Shown here: one piece after another, positions 48,284 to 57,490 of the stretch
Position numbering within the stretch: position 1 is the stretch's first letter
Layout: every line of letters starts with the position of its first letter
DNA from: an uncultured cyanobacterium
Lineage (GTDB): Bacteria > Cyanobacteriota > Cyanobacteriia > CACIAM-69d
Length of the DNA stretch: 64,000 bases
Reading direction: 5' to 3'
Assembly (NCBI GenBank): GCA_937883785.1
Contig: CALGDE010000038.1
Span: forward strand, 1 to 64,000
The notes under the pieces: generated by a model
The model's database searches: none
Told to the model about the DNA's origin: nothing
Seen by the model: the letters and a program-made list of their open reading frames with translations, nothing else
Made by a program: the position numbers and the translations under genes

Positions 48284-48329
48284 CAATTTTGGGATTTATA
48301 GTCGACCAATTTTGGGATTTATAGTCGAC
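48284..48329 (+). repeat. 23-bp tandem duplication
   Basis: Two identical copies of a 23-base unit (CAATTTTGGGATTTATAGTC plus GAC) at 48284-48306 and 48307-48329, at the left edge of family 2 repeat copy D. Confidence 0.9.
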
Positions 48330-48474
48330 CTTTGAATGAATAGAATCCCCAGCGATCGCTAAGGGTCATCATTCGCGCAGCGGCTGCGAGGCAAATAGTG
48401 CGGATTCAGCTTCATGACGGGACTCAAAATTGTCCTGTTTTTATCGAATTTTTATCGAGCTGACCATATTTGAT
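48325..48474 (+). repeat. Family 2 interspersed repeat, copy D
   Basis: TCGACCTTTGAATGAATAG...AGCGATCGCTAAGGGTCATC, then a palindrome, CGCAGCGGCTGCG, then GTGCGGATTCAGCTTC and ACTCAAAATTGTCCTGTTT, ending TGACCATATTTGAT. It aligns closely with copy C and with the reverse of copy B. It lies between the convergent CBS and GGDEF genes. Confidence 0.7.
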
Positions 48475-48512
48475 GGGACTTATGTGCCATCTACGGGATG
48501 ACTGTCCTTAAC

Positions 48513-50333
48513 TCAAGACGTGGGTTTGTTGTTTTTAATAACGGACCGATCATTGCCTTTGAAGGGCTTCTGAGATTGAAAGGTACGCCAGGTATTGCGT
48601 CCGCCTTCTTTCGCTTGGTATAGTGCCGCGTCAGCAAATTCAATGAGGGACTGGGGCGACTGACCCGCCTCAGGAATAATGCTGGCAATGCCGAGGCTGA
48701 CGGTCACCACATCAGCGTGGCGATGGATGGAGTCTGGGGCAGGAATAGCTAACTCTTGGATGGTGCGTTGCACTTGCTGGGCGATCGCCACCGCACTTTC
48801 CCCTCCAGTACGGGGCAAAATCACCGCAAACTCTTCACCGCCGTAGCGAGCCGCTAAACCAGAGAAACTTTCAACCGCTTGATGAATCGCTTGGGCCACC
48901 TGCTGCAAACAGCGATCGCCCTCCACATGCCCAAAGGCGTCATTAAAACATTTAAAAAAATCAATATCCACCAAAATCACCGTCAATGGACGCCGCTGCT
49001 GCATCATCAACTGCCACTCCTCATGGATGCAATCATCAAAGGCGCGACGGTTGGCAATTTGAGTCAGCTTATCCACCTTGCCCATTTCCCGTAGCTCAGC
49101 ATTTAGTGCCTCCAGCGATTGCACCATCCCCGCCAGCCGATCCGCCTGCGCTCGCACCTGGGAATGCAAATTTGCATGGTCCAACGCCACACTGAACTGG
49201 GCCGCCAACTGGCGCACAAAATCCACCTCCGTCGTCAACCAACGGCGCGTATCACCACACTGATGAATACACAACAATCCCCATAGAATCTCCCCATCAA
49301 ACAGCGGCACAATAATTTGAGCTCGAATTTGGAACTGCTCCAAAATCGTCACATGGCACTCCGACAAATTAGCGCCGCGAATATCATTTAAAACCTGTAG
49401 CCGCCCCTGCTGGTACAGCTTGAAATACTCGTCTCCAAAACAGCGATCGCGCACCTTACACATCAGCGCCGACTCGTAGGTGGGCAGCACACTTTCCGCA
49501 ATAAACTCGCCGTAATGGTAATTCGTCTCTAAATCAAAGCGAAAAATACCAACGCGATCCGCCGCCATTACCCGCCGTACCTCCTTAACCGTTGTTTTAA
49601 ACAGCACATCCAGTTCAAGGGAGTCACGAATTTCAGCGGTCAGATGCAGCAATAACCCCTGCAAAGCATTAGCCTGCTTAAGGGCCCGCGCCTTGTCCTT
49701 TGTATTTTTCAACAACTGGGACTGCTTCACCGCAACCCCTAGCTGGGACGCCACCTGGGACAGCAACATCATTTCATGCTCCTTCCACTGATGGGGTCCT
49801 GAATGCTGGTAAGCCCCTAAAATGCCCCAAAGCTTGTCACCCACAAAAATAGGACAGGTTGCATAGGCACGAATGCGAAACCGCTCTAACGTCTCCAAGT
49901 GGCATTTGGATAGGTTGGACTCATAAATATCAGAAACGTACAGCGCCCTATTTTGTCGAAAACATTCGCCTTGGGTTTCCTTAAGGTAAGTGTCACTCCA
50001 GGAGGATCCGGTCCTCCATACGCTTAGCTCCTCCCAGCCCGCCTCAATAAACTCAAACCCATCGACAAATTCCCCTCCCCACTCTGAGTTGAAGCGGTAC
50101 ACCGTTACCCGCTCAATGCCCAGAAGCCGGCAAGTTTCCTTGGTCGCCGTGCAAAAAATAGTTTTTGTGTCCAGGGACGCCCGAATTTTGCTGATGACGT
50201 TGTAAACCGTCTGCTGCTGGCGATTAACCGCCTCCAACTCGCTACGACACGCAGTCAATTGTTGCTCGAGCTGGGAAACACTTGGTAACCCCAGCGCCCG
50301 AGACACAGTCCCGGAGATAAGTCGACGAAGCAT
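48513..50333 (-). CDS. Diguanylate cyclase with two cyanobacteriochrome-type GAF domains
   Basis: A 606-residue soluble protein: coiled coil (about 18-42), GAF1 (about 50-205), linker helix, GAF2 (about 235-390), helix, then GGDEF (about 420-585). Both GAFs carry the bilin-attachment Cys-His pair of cyanobacteriochromes, C144-H145 in LSKCHLETLERFRIRA and C326-H327 in LSECHVTILEQFQIRA. GAF2 also has a canonical DXCF motif (D296-R-C298-F) and GAF1 a GECF variant at 122-125. The cyclase signature GGEEF is intact at 498-502, while the upstream RxxD product-inhibition site is missing. It should make cyclic di-GMP from GTP, probably under light control, affecting motility or aggregation. Chromophore binding is inferred, not shown. 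Confidence 0.85.
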   Translation of the reverse strand: MLRRLISGTVSRALGLPSVSQLEQQLTACRSELEAVNRQQQTVYNVISKIRASLDTKTIFCTATKETCRLLGIERVTVYRFNSEWGGEFVDGFEFIEAGWEELSVWRTGSSWSDTYLKETQGECFRQNRALYVSDIYESNLSKCHLETLERFRIRAYATCPIFVGDKLWGILGAYQHSGPHQWKEHEMMLLSQVASQLGVAVKQSQLLKNTKDKARALKQANALQGLLLHLTAEIRDSLELDVLFKTTVKEVRRVMAADRVGIFRFDLETNYHYGEFIAESVLPTYESALMCKVRDRCFGDEYFKLYQQGRLQVLNDIRGANLSECHVTILEQFQIRAQIIVPLFDGEILWGLLCIHQCGDTRRWLTTEVDFVRQLAAQFSVALDHANLHSQVRAQADRLAGMVQSLEALNAELREMGKVDKLTQIANRRAFDDCIHEEWQLMMQQRRPLTVILVDIDFFKCFNDAFGHVEGDRCLQQVAQAIHQAVESFSGLAARYGGEEFAVILPRTGGESAVAIAQQVQRTIQELAIPAPDSIHRHADVVTVSLGIASIIPEAGQSPQSLIEFADAALYQAKEGGRNTWRTFQSQKPFKGNDRSVIKNNKPTS

Positions 50334-51244
50334 GGAAACTTTGAGTTAATAAAGTTAGCAGGGCTACCGATATGTAGCCAAAAGTCCCGTTTCTAGTAGT
50401 TCGAAGCAAGTGGAGTCGTCATTAGTTATGGGGTGACGCGCAATGGGAAGACCAAGGTGTAGCTGTAGGCCTAGCAGATAGTTGTTGACGTGATAAAGCG
50501 ATACTACTGAATCAGATTGTTAAAGAAAATAGCATTTTTGACATTAGTCAAGCTCACTTTGACTTATTTTTTTTGATTCAAAGAAACCCTCAGGAATACT
50601 TTGCTCTTTCACAAGGCTTAGAAAACACTTCGTCTTTACTTGTGGTAGCTGCTGCTTAGGAAAAACGTTGTGGAGTGAATTAGAGGGCAAAGACTGGTCG
50701 AAATATAGCTTATGTTACCTGAATCGTCGAAAATCTATGGAGTATCGAGGCTTAGGACTTAATATTTTTTTAGTTGGGGTTGTCGTAATATACCCTTCTG
50801 AGCTGAGATTTTGTGGAAGATCACTCCGAAGAAATAATCTTGCGCCCCCCCTAAATCGCTTCCACTGCCTGTCCTGCAATATAAAAGCTCCACACATAAA
50901 CAACAAATCAATTTGAATTGATGGGATCAGTTTTACTTTTAATTACTATTAGTATTCATTATGGGACTGCCGTATTTTCCCGAAAACCAATCTTGTTCGA
51001 GGGATCGCATCTACCATTCGTTACTTTATGTTGATTGCTTTCATTTCAAGTCCCTTTGTAGCGACCAAAGTAGTGATCAAATCTAGGAGCGGAATCTTTC
51101 CAGGTTTAGCTTTCAGACTCTCTCGGCGTTTGCTTGGTAAATTCATTGCTGGGCTTGATAGCTTAGCCCCTTTTTCTCGCACCTAGATGTGCCGCCCCCC
51201 AACTAAGCGTCCAAACGGTAAACCATCCCTATAAAATTTGAGGT
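50334..51244. other. 0.9-kb intergenic region upstream of metG
   Basis: AT-rich DNA between two divergent genes with no recognised element. ORFs of 60-80 codons exist near 50668-50916 on both strands but lack ribosome binding sites and protein-like composition. Promoters of both flanking genes should lie here. Confidence 0.5.
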
Positions 51245-51274
51245 GTGAATTCCACCGTTAGTAACGCCTCTTTT

Positions 51275-52861
51275 ATGACGACCCCCGCCCTCAATACCGT
51301 ATCTGACACCTTTGCTCTGACCACCCCTTTGTACTACGTGAACGGGCGTCCCCATATCGGCAGCGCTTACACCACAATGGCGGCAGATGCGTTGGCTCGG
51401 TTTTATCGTCTGCGGGGGCGATCAGTGCTGTCCATCACCGGCACCGATGAACACGGACAAAAAATTGAGCGCACGGCCCAGAGTCGCAACATTGCCCCCC
51501 AGCTCCACTGCGACGAAATGGTGGGTGAATTTAACCGCCTTTGGGAAAAGCTCAATATCCAATATGACCGCTTTAGCCGCACCACTACCCCCCGACACCA
51601 TTTAATTGTCAAAGAGTTTTTCCAGCGAGTATGGGACAAAGGAGATATTTATCTGGGGGAGCAGCAGGGATGGTATTGCGTTGCCTGTGAAGAATTTAAG
51701 GAAGAGCGCGACTTAACGGAAGAGAAATGTTGCACCACCCATCCCAACCAAAAGGCAGAGTGGCGCGACGAATCAAATTACTTTTTTCGCCTGTCAAGCT
51801 ATCAGGAACGGTTAGAGGAACTTTACTCCGCTCACCCAGAGATGATTCAGCCTGAAAGCCGCCGCAATGAGGTGCTGAGCTTCATGAAACAAGGGCTTCA
51901 GGACTTTTCTATTTCTCGAGTGAATCTAGCTTGGGGATTTCCGTTTCCCACGGATCCGGACCATACCATTTATGTGTGGTTTGACGCCCTTCTGGGGTAC
52001 GTAACAGCATTGTTGGATCCTGATGACGAGCCCACCCTCGACAATGCTTTAAAACGTTGGTGGCCTATTGATTTACATATTATTGGTAAGGATATTTCGC
52101 GCTTTCACGCTCTTTATTGGCCGGCAATGTTAATGTCCGCTGGGTTGGAGGTGACTCAGAAACTTTTTATCCATGGATTTCTAACTAAAGATGGATTGAA
52201 AATGGGAAAAAGTACCGGCAATGCACTGGATGCTTTTGAGCTTACGGATCGTTATCAATCGGATGCGGTGCGTTATTACTTTCTGAAGGAAGTGGAGTTT
52301 GGACGGGACGGAGATTTCAATGAAACGCGATTTGTAAATGTTTTAAATGCGGACCTGGCCAACGATTTAGGCAACCTGTTGAATCGAACGCTGCGCATGG
52401 CTCACAAGTATTGTGAGGGCAAGGTTCCAGCGGTGGCGATTCCTGATAGTGATGCACTGCGATCGCGAGGGGAAGCTTTAGAAGGTCAGGTGGTTAACGC
52501 CTATAAAAATGTGGCGTTTCACGAAGCCTGTGGAGCCGTTTTAGGTCTTGCCCAGGCGGGGAATAAGTACTTAGATGAGCGGGCTCCCTGGACAAAATAC
52601 AAGGAAGGAAAGCAAGAGATTGTGGAGGAAATTCTTTACGCCGTCCTAGAGTCGGTGCGCTTAGCGGCTTACTGGCTATCTCCCATTACACCCACTTTAA
52701 GCGGAGCAATTTATAAGCAATTAGGCTATGACGTTTCCTTTAGTAATTTAAAGGAAGAAGCGGCGATCACCCTTAACAATCATGGGCAATGGGGAATATT
52801 AAGCGCTGGGCAAATTATGGAGAAACCTCAACCGGTATTTCAAAAGCTAGAACTTGCTTAA
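51275..52861 (+). CDS. metG: Methionyl-tRNA synthetase
   Basis: Class I aminoacyl-tRNA synthetase of 528 residues that charges tRNA-Met. The ATP-site motifs are HIGS in GRPHIGSAYTT and KMGKS in KDGLKMGKSTGN. ITGTDEHGQKIERTA and the zinc-knuckle region CVACEEF...CCTTH are present. It lacks the C-terminal EMAP/OB tRNA-binding domain, as in other short bacterial MetRS. An in-frame GTG 10 codons earlier (51245) is an alternative start; neither has a clear Shine-Dalgarno. Confidence 0.96.
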   Translation: MTTPALNTVSDTFALTTPLYYVNGRPHIGSAYTTMAADALARFYRLRGRSVLSITGTDEHGQKIERTAQSRNIAPQLHCDEMVGEFNRLWEKLNIQYDRFSRTTTPRHHLIVKEFFQRVWDKGDIYLGEQQGWYCVACEEFKEERDLTEEKCCTTHPNQKAEWRDESNYFFRLSSYQERLEELYSAHPEMIQPESRRNEVLSFMKQGLQDFSISRVNLAWGFPFPTDPDHTIYVWFDALLGYVTALLDPDDEPTLDNALKRWWPIDLHIIGKDISRFHALYWPAMLMSAGLEVTQKLFIHGFLTKDGLKMGKSTGNALDAFELTDRYQSDAVRYYFLKEVEFGRDGDFNETRFVNVLNADLANDLGNLLNRTLRMAHKYCEGKVPAVAIPDSDALRSRGEALEGQVVNAYKNVAFHEACGAVLGLAQAGNKYLDERAPWTKYKEGKQEIVEEILYAVLESVRLAAYWLSPITPTLSGAIYKQLGYDVSFSNLKEEAAITLNNHGQWGILSAGQIMEKPQPVFQKLELA

Positions 52862-53033
52862 TCTATTGCTTAAATTTGCCTAAGAAGGGGGGACGGTCAG
52901 CATAAATTCGTCCATGATAAGTCTATAGATAGAGCGATAAATGGAATCGACTTTTTAGCAGAAATGTGACAGAAAGACGAATTCCAAGCTGCTTTTTATT
53001 TACATAAAAAACCTAAATATAGGATTTTGGCGA

Positions 53034-53618
53034 ATGACAGAGAATCTAAGCCGCCATCCCCTTTTCACTCCGGAGCAAGTGCTGGAAAACCGTGGCAGAG
53101 TTGCTATTTTTATTGACGGCTCCAACCTGTTTTATGCAGCGCTCCAGCTCAGCATAGAAATTGATTACACAAAACTGTTAAGTCGCTTGACCTCTGGCTC
53201 TCGACTTTTACGGTCCTTTTTCTATACCGGGGTAGACCGTACCAATGAAAAGCAGCAGGGTTTTTTACTATGGATGCGCCGTAATGGGTATCGGGTGATT
53301 GCCAAGGATTTGGTGCAATTACCGGATGGGTCAAAAAAGGCAAATCTAGACGTAGAAATTGCCGTGGATATGATGGCCTTAGTGGGGACGTACGATACGG
53401 CGGTGTTGGTAAGTGGCGACGGGGATTTGGCTTATGCCGTGGATGCGGTCAGCTATCGCGGCGTTCGGGTGGAGGTGGTGAGCTTGCGGTCCATGACCAG
53501 CGATAGTCTGATTAATGTGGCGGATCGCTACATAGATTTGGACTATATCAAAGGGGATATTCAGAAAAACTCTCGCCATCAATACACCTACCGTCCTTTG
53601 TCGGAGGATGAGATTTAG
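53034..53618 (+). CDS. LabA-like NYN-domain protein
   Basis: A 194-residue NYN (PIN-like nuclease fold, former DUF88) protein of the LabA group. Acidic active-site positions are visible in VAIFIDGSNLFYA, KANLDVEIAVDMM and LVSGDGDLAYAVD. In Synechococcus elongatus LabA works in negative feedback of the KaiC clock output; other family members may be RNases. The conserved acidic residues would allow metal-dependent nuclease activity. Single gene, ATG at 53034. Confidence 0.88.
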   Translation: MTENLSRHPLFTPEQVLENRGRVAIFIDGSNLFYAALQLSIEIDYTKLLSRLTSGSRLLRSFFYTGVDRTNEKQQGFLLWMRRNGYRVIAKDLVQLPDGSKKANLDVEIAVDMMALVGTYDTAVLVSGDGDLAYAVDAVSYRGVRVEVVSLRSMTSDSLINVADRYIDLDYIKGDIQKNSRHQYTYRPLSEDEI

Positions 53619-54404
53619 GAGTAGTTATCGAGGCGGCTATCACTAGGGCGTGTCACCTATGGAGCGTCAGAAGCTTTATGTAGTGGGGGGTACACGCCTT
53701 TCTGAAGCGAAAAGCGCTAGGGCTTGAAACCCTCGCTGCTAAAAGCTTTGAGCCTTAAATGATGACGGCCCTTAGGTTTTCCAGTGCTTTTGAGCATGCC
53801 TTTAAAGAGAGCGTTGAGAGTCTTCTTAAGAAAGGGGGCTTAGTCTTGTGATGGGAATTTATTAACAGGACTCATGTAAAGTCCCCTTTACCAAGCTAAT
53901 CCTGTAGGGGGTTTGGAAGCACTCTGGAGGTGCCAACGACAGCATGGGACTTTCAGGAATTCAAGGATTGTACAGAATTTAAAAGTGATCGCTGAAACCC
54001 TATTGATTTCGTTGTTCTCCAAAACCCTTGCAAGATTAGCTCACCAAGGGGGGAAGTCGGTGCAAGTTTTTTTATCCTCAAACAGCATGTCTAGCGTGAG
54101 TCCTGACTGATCAGCGAGGCGTTTAAGAGGCTGTAGCTGGGGAACTTCATAAGTACTGTGGCAGTCTGACACACAGTGCTGGCGTTACAGCGTTGGTATC
54201 GTTGTGGCTGTTTGGCTTTTATCTGACTGTAGATCACTGGCGATGGGGCGATCGCGATAAACTTGCCAGTACGCCGTTATGAATTGGCATGACTGGCCTT
54301 CATTAATCTTGCCCTGGGTTGAGTTGCACGGGTGATGACCTAGAGCAGTGATTTCAGAGCCAAAATCTTAACGGCAAAATTCCCTACCGGCGGTGAGAGT
54401 GGCA
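53619..54404. other. Intergenic region between labA-like and lptC
   Basis: 0.79 kb. It starts with a family 1 repeat copy (53644-53774). The remainder has short repeats such as CTGTGGCAGTCTGACACACAG near 54160 and no convincing gene or RNA. Confidence 0.45.
53644..53774 (+). repeat. Family 1 interspersed repeat, copy 4 (with both ends)
   Basis: It starts TAGGGCGTGTCACC and ends GATGACGGCCCTTA; the ends are imperfect inverted repeats flanked by TA on each side. The core GTCAGAAGCTTTATG...GGGGGGTACACGCC...GCTAGGGC..GAAACCC matches copies 1 and 3. Confidence 0.7.
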
Positions 54405-56054
54405 ATGGCTCCTTTGGTTAAACTTTGGCTCGTTTTGGCGCGTCCGCTGGGGGCGATCGCACTGGTATTGGCGCTGGGATTAGGAGCATGCAGCAGTGGG
54501 CCGTCGGGGTCATCGGAGGAAGATTCGGAGGCGTCGCTAGAGGAATTTGAAGGGGATTTAGTCTTTGAAGACGTCAACCTAGACCGGGCTGGGGATGACG
54601 GACAGCCTTTGTGGGAGGTGTCTGCGGAAGAGGCACGGTATTCTCGTGATCGCCAAAAAGGTCAGCTTAAAAATCCCACGGGTAAGCTGTACCAAGATGG
54701 GGAGGCGGTGTATGAAGTGGAAGCCACCCAGGGATTTGTGGAGCAAAACGGAGTCATTTTGCGCCTGGCGGGGGGAATCAAAGTTAAGGACCTACGCGAT
54801 GGGGGAACCTTTGAAGGGGAAGAGGGCAGTTGGCAGCCTCAACTGGGTGTCTTTGATTTACAAAAAGGGGTGGTGTTGGAGCGAGAAGGGGATCGCCTGA
54901 CAGCCCAGTCGGGTCAGGTATTTAGCCAACAGCGAAATTTTATTCTCAAAGACAACGTAGCCCTGGTGTCGCTGGCGGATAAGGATAATCCGGCGGCGGG
55001 GAAAACGGAGCTTAAAAGTAATGAATTGATTTGGCAGATGGGTCCCAATCAGGTGGACGCGGCGGGAAGCGTGAATTTAACCCAAGTGGACGGCGCTAAT
55101 AAAACGAAGCTGCAGGCAGAGCGAGTGGTTTGGCAGCGGAATGAACAAACGATTCAGGGCATTGGTAATGCTCGGCTTCAGCAGTCGGGGGACCCAGGTG
55201 CGGGGTCGACGGATATCCGGGCGCAACGGCTGACTTGGCAACAAAAAGAGCAGGTGCTTCAAGCCATCGGGCAGGTGGTGGCGATCGGGCAAAATCCGGC
55301 GGTGCGCATTGTGACGGAGCGGGCAGTGCTGCGGCAAAAGGAGCAGTTGCTCACCAGTGATGTGCCCACGGTGATGGAGCGCTACAACTGCGCTGGCGGA
55401 TCCTGCGTGGTGAGCGATCGCGCCCGGGGAAATGCCATCGAAGCGCGGCTGGCGGAGCAGGTAATTTACCTACGGGGCAATGCCAACGTTACCTTGGCGG
55501 ATCCAGCGATTAGCGCTGACAGTGAGCTGATGCGGTGGTTTGTGAAGGATCAGCGGTTAATCGCAGACCAGCCGGTGACAGTGGTGAACCAGCAGGACGG
55601 GGTGGTGCTCCAGGGAAATTATGGCGATGTAAATATGAAGACCCAGGTGGCAAATTTGGTGGGTAACGTGCGCGGGCGATCGCGGCAAAATCAGGCAACA
55701 ATGCGAGCCCAGCGACTAGCGTGGGCAATGAAAGAAGAGCAGGTGCAGCTGGTGGGTAATGTGTTTTACCAGCAGGCCAGTCCGCCGCTAACATCCACAG
55801 GGGATCGGGCGGCAGCAGCGATTAAGGACGGACAATTTGTGCTGATTTCCGGACCGGGGCAGCGGGCTCGCACCACATTTATTACGGAAGAAACCCAAGG
55901 CGGCAGTCCTAACTCCCAGTCTGAAGCTCAGCCGTCGCCAGCTCCTGGAACCACGCCGGGCGCAGCCCCAGGTACGGCACCGGGAATAACACCGCCGCCG
56001 CCACGTCCTGGTGATTTGCCCAATGTGCCCCGGCGAGAGTTGCGGGGAGGGTAA
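54405..56054 (+). CDS. lptC: LptC-family lipoprotein, long cyanobacterial form
   Basis: A 549-residue exported lipoprotein. Signal peptide and lipobox LGAC at about residues 26-29, then acidic linker, then a long series of beta strands typical of the LptC/LptA/OstA beta-jellyroll (LWEVSAEEARYSRDRQKGQLKN, LTAQSGQVFSQQRNFILKDNV). Proteins of this fold carry lipopolysaccharide from the inner to the outer membrane. The jellyroll extends about 450 residues, so one chain may combine LptC and LptA-like roles. The C-terminus is a Pro/Gly-rich tail. First gene of a tight cluster with GNAT, grxC and tadA. The ATG at 54405 is preferred to a GTG four codons earlier. Confidence 0.85.
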   Translation: MAPLVKLWLVLARPLGAIALVLALGLGACSSGPSGSSEEDSEASLEEFEGDLVFEDVNLDRAGDDGQPLWEVSAEEARYSRDRQKGQLKNPTGKLYQDGEAVYEVEATQGFVEQNGVILRLAGGIKVKDLRDGGTFEGEEGSWQPQLGVFDLQKGVVLEREGDRLTAQSGQVFSQQRNFILKDNVALVSLADKDNPAAGKTELKSNELIWQMGPNQVDAAGSVNLTQVDGANKTKLQAERVVWQRNEQTIQGIGNARLQQSGDPGAGSTDIRAQRLTWQQKEQVLQAIGQVVAIGQNPAVRIVTERAVLRQKEQLLTSDVPTVMERYNCAGGSCVVSDRARGNAIEARLAEQVIYLRGNANVTLADPAISADSELMRWFVKDQRLIADQPVTVVNQQDGVVLQGNYGDVNMKTQVANLVGNVRGRSRQNQATMRAQRLAWAMKEEQVQLVGNVFYQQASPPLTSTGDRAAAAIKDGQFVLISGPGQRARTTFITEETQGGSPNSQSEAQPSPAPGTTPGAAPGTAPGITPPPPRPGDLPNVPRRELRGG

Positions 56055-56056
56055 GG

Positions 56057-56548
56057 ATGACCGTAAGTTTTAAGGTACGCGCCGCGACGCCGGACGATGG
56101 ATCAGCGATTATGGCGTTGATTATTGAGCTGGCGGAGTTTGAAAAGCTGCGCCATCAGGTGACGGGCACGGCGGAGTTACTGGCGGAACATTTGGGGGGT
56201 GAATCCCCCGCTATCGAAGGGCTGGTGGCGGTAAACGGCGATGAAATTCTGGGATATGCCCTGTTCTTCTCCACCTATTCCACCTTTCGCACTCAACCCG
56301 GCTTGTATTTAGAAGATGTGTACGTGCGTCCGGCGTTTCGGCGGCGGGGAATCGCTACGGCGTTGATTGGCAAAATTGCGGCGATCGCCCTAGAGCGCCA
56401 CTGTGGACGATTTGAGTGGGCAGTATTGGATTGGAATGAGCGGGCGATCGCGGTTTATAAAGGACTGGGGGCGGAAGTGTTGCCCGATTGGCGAGTGTGC
56501 CGAGTGGAGGGTGACCGTTTGCTCCAGCTAGCAAAGAAAAGTGATTAA
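56057..56548 (+). CDS. GNAT N-acetyltransferase, diamine acetyltransferase-like
   Basis: A 163-residue GNAT enzyme. The acetyl-CoA-binding segment is VRPAFRRRGIATALIGKI, and YLEDVYVRP, RFEWAVLDWNERAIAVYKGLGAEVL closely resemble the spermidine/spermine or thialysine acetyltransferase subgroup. The amine substrate is not known. It starts two bases after the lptC stop, so translation is probably coupled. Confidence 0.88.
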   Translation: MTVSFKVRAATPDDGSAIMALIIELAEFEKLRHQVTGTAELLAEHLGGESPAIEGLVAVNGDEILGYALFFSTYSTFRTQPGLYLEDVYVRPAFRRRGIATALIGKIAAIALERHCGRFEWAVLDWNERAIAVYKGLGAEVLPDWRVCRVEGDRLLQLAKKSD

Positions 56549-56570
56549 TAGCAACACAGAAAAAGCAACT

Positions 56571-56894
56571 ATGGAAGCAATGAATAGTTTTTTTCAGATG
56601 TTTGGTCGTGCCGCCGTGCCCCCGGCCGCAAACGTGGAAATTTACACTTGGCAAACCTGTCCTTACTGCATCCGCGCCAAGCTTTTACTGTGGTGGAAAG
56701 GGGTGAACTACACCGAGTACGCCATTGACGGAGATGATGCAGCCCGTGATGCGATGGCAGAGCGGGCAAACGGCGGACGGTCCGTGCCCCAGATTTTCAT
56801 TAATAACAACCATGTGGGCGGCTGCGATGATCTGTACGCCCTTGACGGTCGCGGCGGACTCGATCCCCTATTGTCCGAGTCCCCGGCGGGCTAA
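56571..56894 (+). CDS. grxC: Glutaredoxin, GrxC-type
   Basis: A 107-residue dithiol glutaredoxin with CPYC in WQTCPYCIRAKLLL, the glutathione-binding RSVPQIFINNNHVGGCDD and the TVP-like cis-Pro loop. An about 20-residue N-terminal extension precedes the thioredoxin fold. It reduces protein disulfides and glutathionylated proteins. The ATG at 56571 is chosen; a GTG start would overlap the preceding gene by eight bases. Confidence 0.93.
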   Translation: MEAMNSFFQMFGRAAVPPAANVEIYTWQTCPYCIRAKLLLWWKGVNYTEYAIDGDDAARDAMAERANGGRSVPQIFINNNHVGGCDDLYALDGRGGLDPLLSESPAG

Positions 56895-57476
56895 TTGACC
56901 GAAGATAATCAGTCAGATTTACTAACCCCCAGGGTGATTACGCTGGGCAATTCGGCGCGAAAATGGTTTGGATTAAATCGCGATTGGTTGGACCCCAACC
57001 ATCCGATTCACCATCAGGGAATGGCGATCGCCCAAGCAGAGGCTAATTTAGCAGCCCAAAAGGGCGACGTTCCGGTGGGAGCCACAGTTCTTGATGCCCA
57101 AGGCAATCCCATCGGTCGCGGGCATAACCAAAAGCACAATCTCGGTGATCCCACCGCCCACGCAGAAATTTTAGCCCTACGGGAGGCGGGACAAACACGA
57201 CAAAATTGGCACCTAAACGACTGCGTCCTGTATGTGACCCTAGAGCCGTGTCCAATGTGCGCTGGGGCATTGGTGCAGGGGCGCATTGGGTTGCTGGTGT
57301 TTGGGGTACCCGAGCCGAAAAGTGGGGCGATCGCCAGCATTATGAACCTAGCCACCCAACCCTGGTCCAACCATTATTTCCCGGTAATCGCCGGGGTTAA
57401 CGCGCCCCAATGTGGGCAGCAACTAACGGACTGGTTTGCCCGTAAACGCAATTCTGCGACAGAAAAAAACGCCTGA
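56895..57476 (+). CDS. tadA: tRNA adenosine(34) deaminase TadA
   Basis: Zinc deaminase that converts A34 of tRNA-Arg(ACG) to inosine. The zinc and proton-shuttle motifs are HAE in TAHAEILALREA and PCPMCAGAL. The reading frame opens at a TTG directly after the grxC stop and has an unusual 42-residue N-terminal extension; the first ATG (57021) would give 151 residues, nearer the family's normal 150-165, but it would cut into the first helix. Which start is used is unclear. Last gene of the lptC cluster; it converges on thyX with 14 bases between stops. Confidence 0.92.
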   Translation: MTEDNQSDLLTPRVITLGNSARKWFGLNRDWLDPNHPIHHQGMAIAQAEANLAAQKGDVPVGATVLDAQGNPIGRGHNQKHNLGDPTAHAEILALREAGQTRQNWHLNDCVLYVTLEPCPMCAGALVQGRIGLLVFGVPEPKSGAIASIMNLATQPWSNHYFPVIAGVNAPQCGQQLTDWFARKRNSATEKNA

Positions 57477-57490
57477 TGGGAAAAAAACCA

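Noticed and set aside
50668-50916. 82-codon ORF and opposite-strand ORF upstream of metG
   Set aside because: AT-rich spacer, opposing frames equally open, no start signals.
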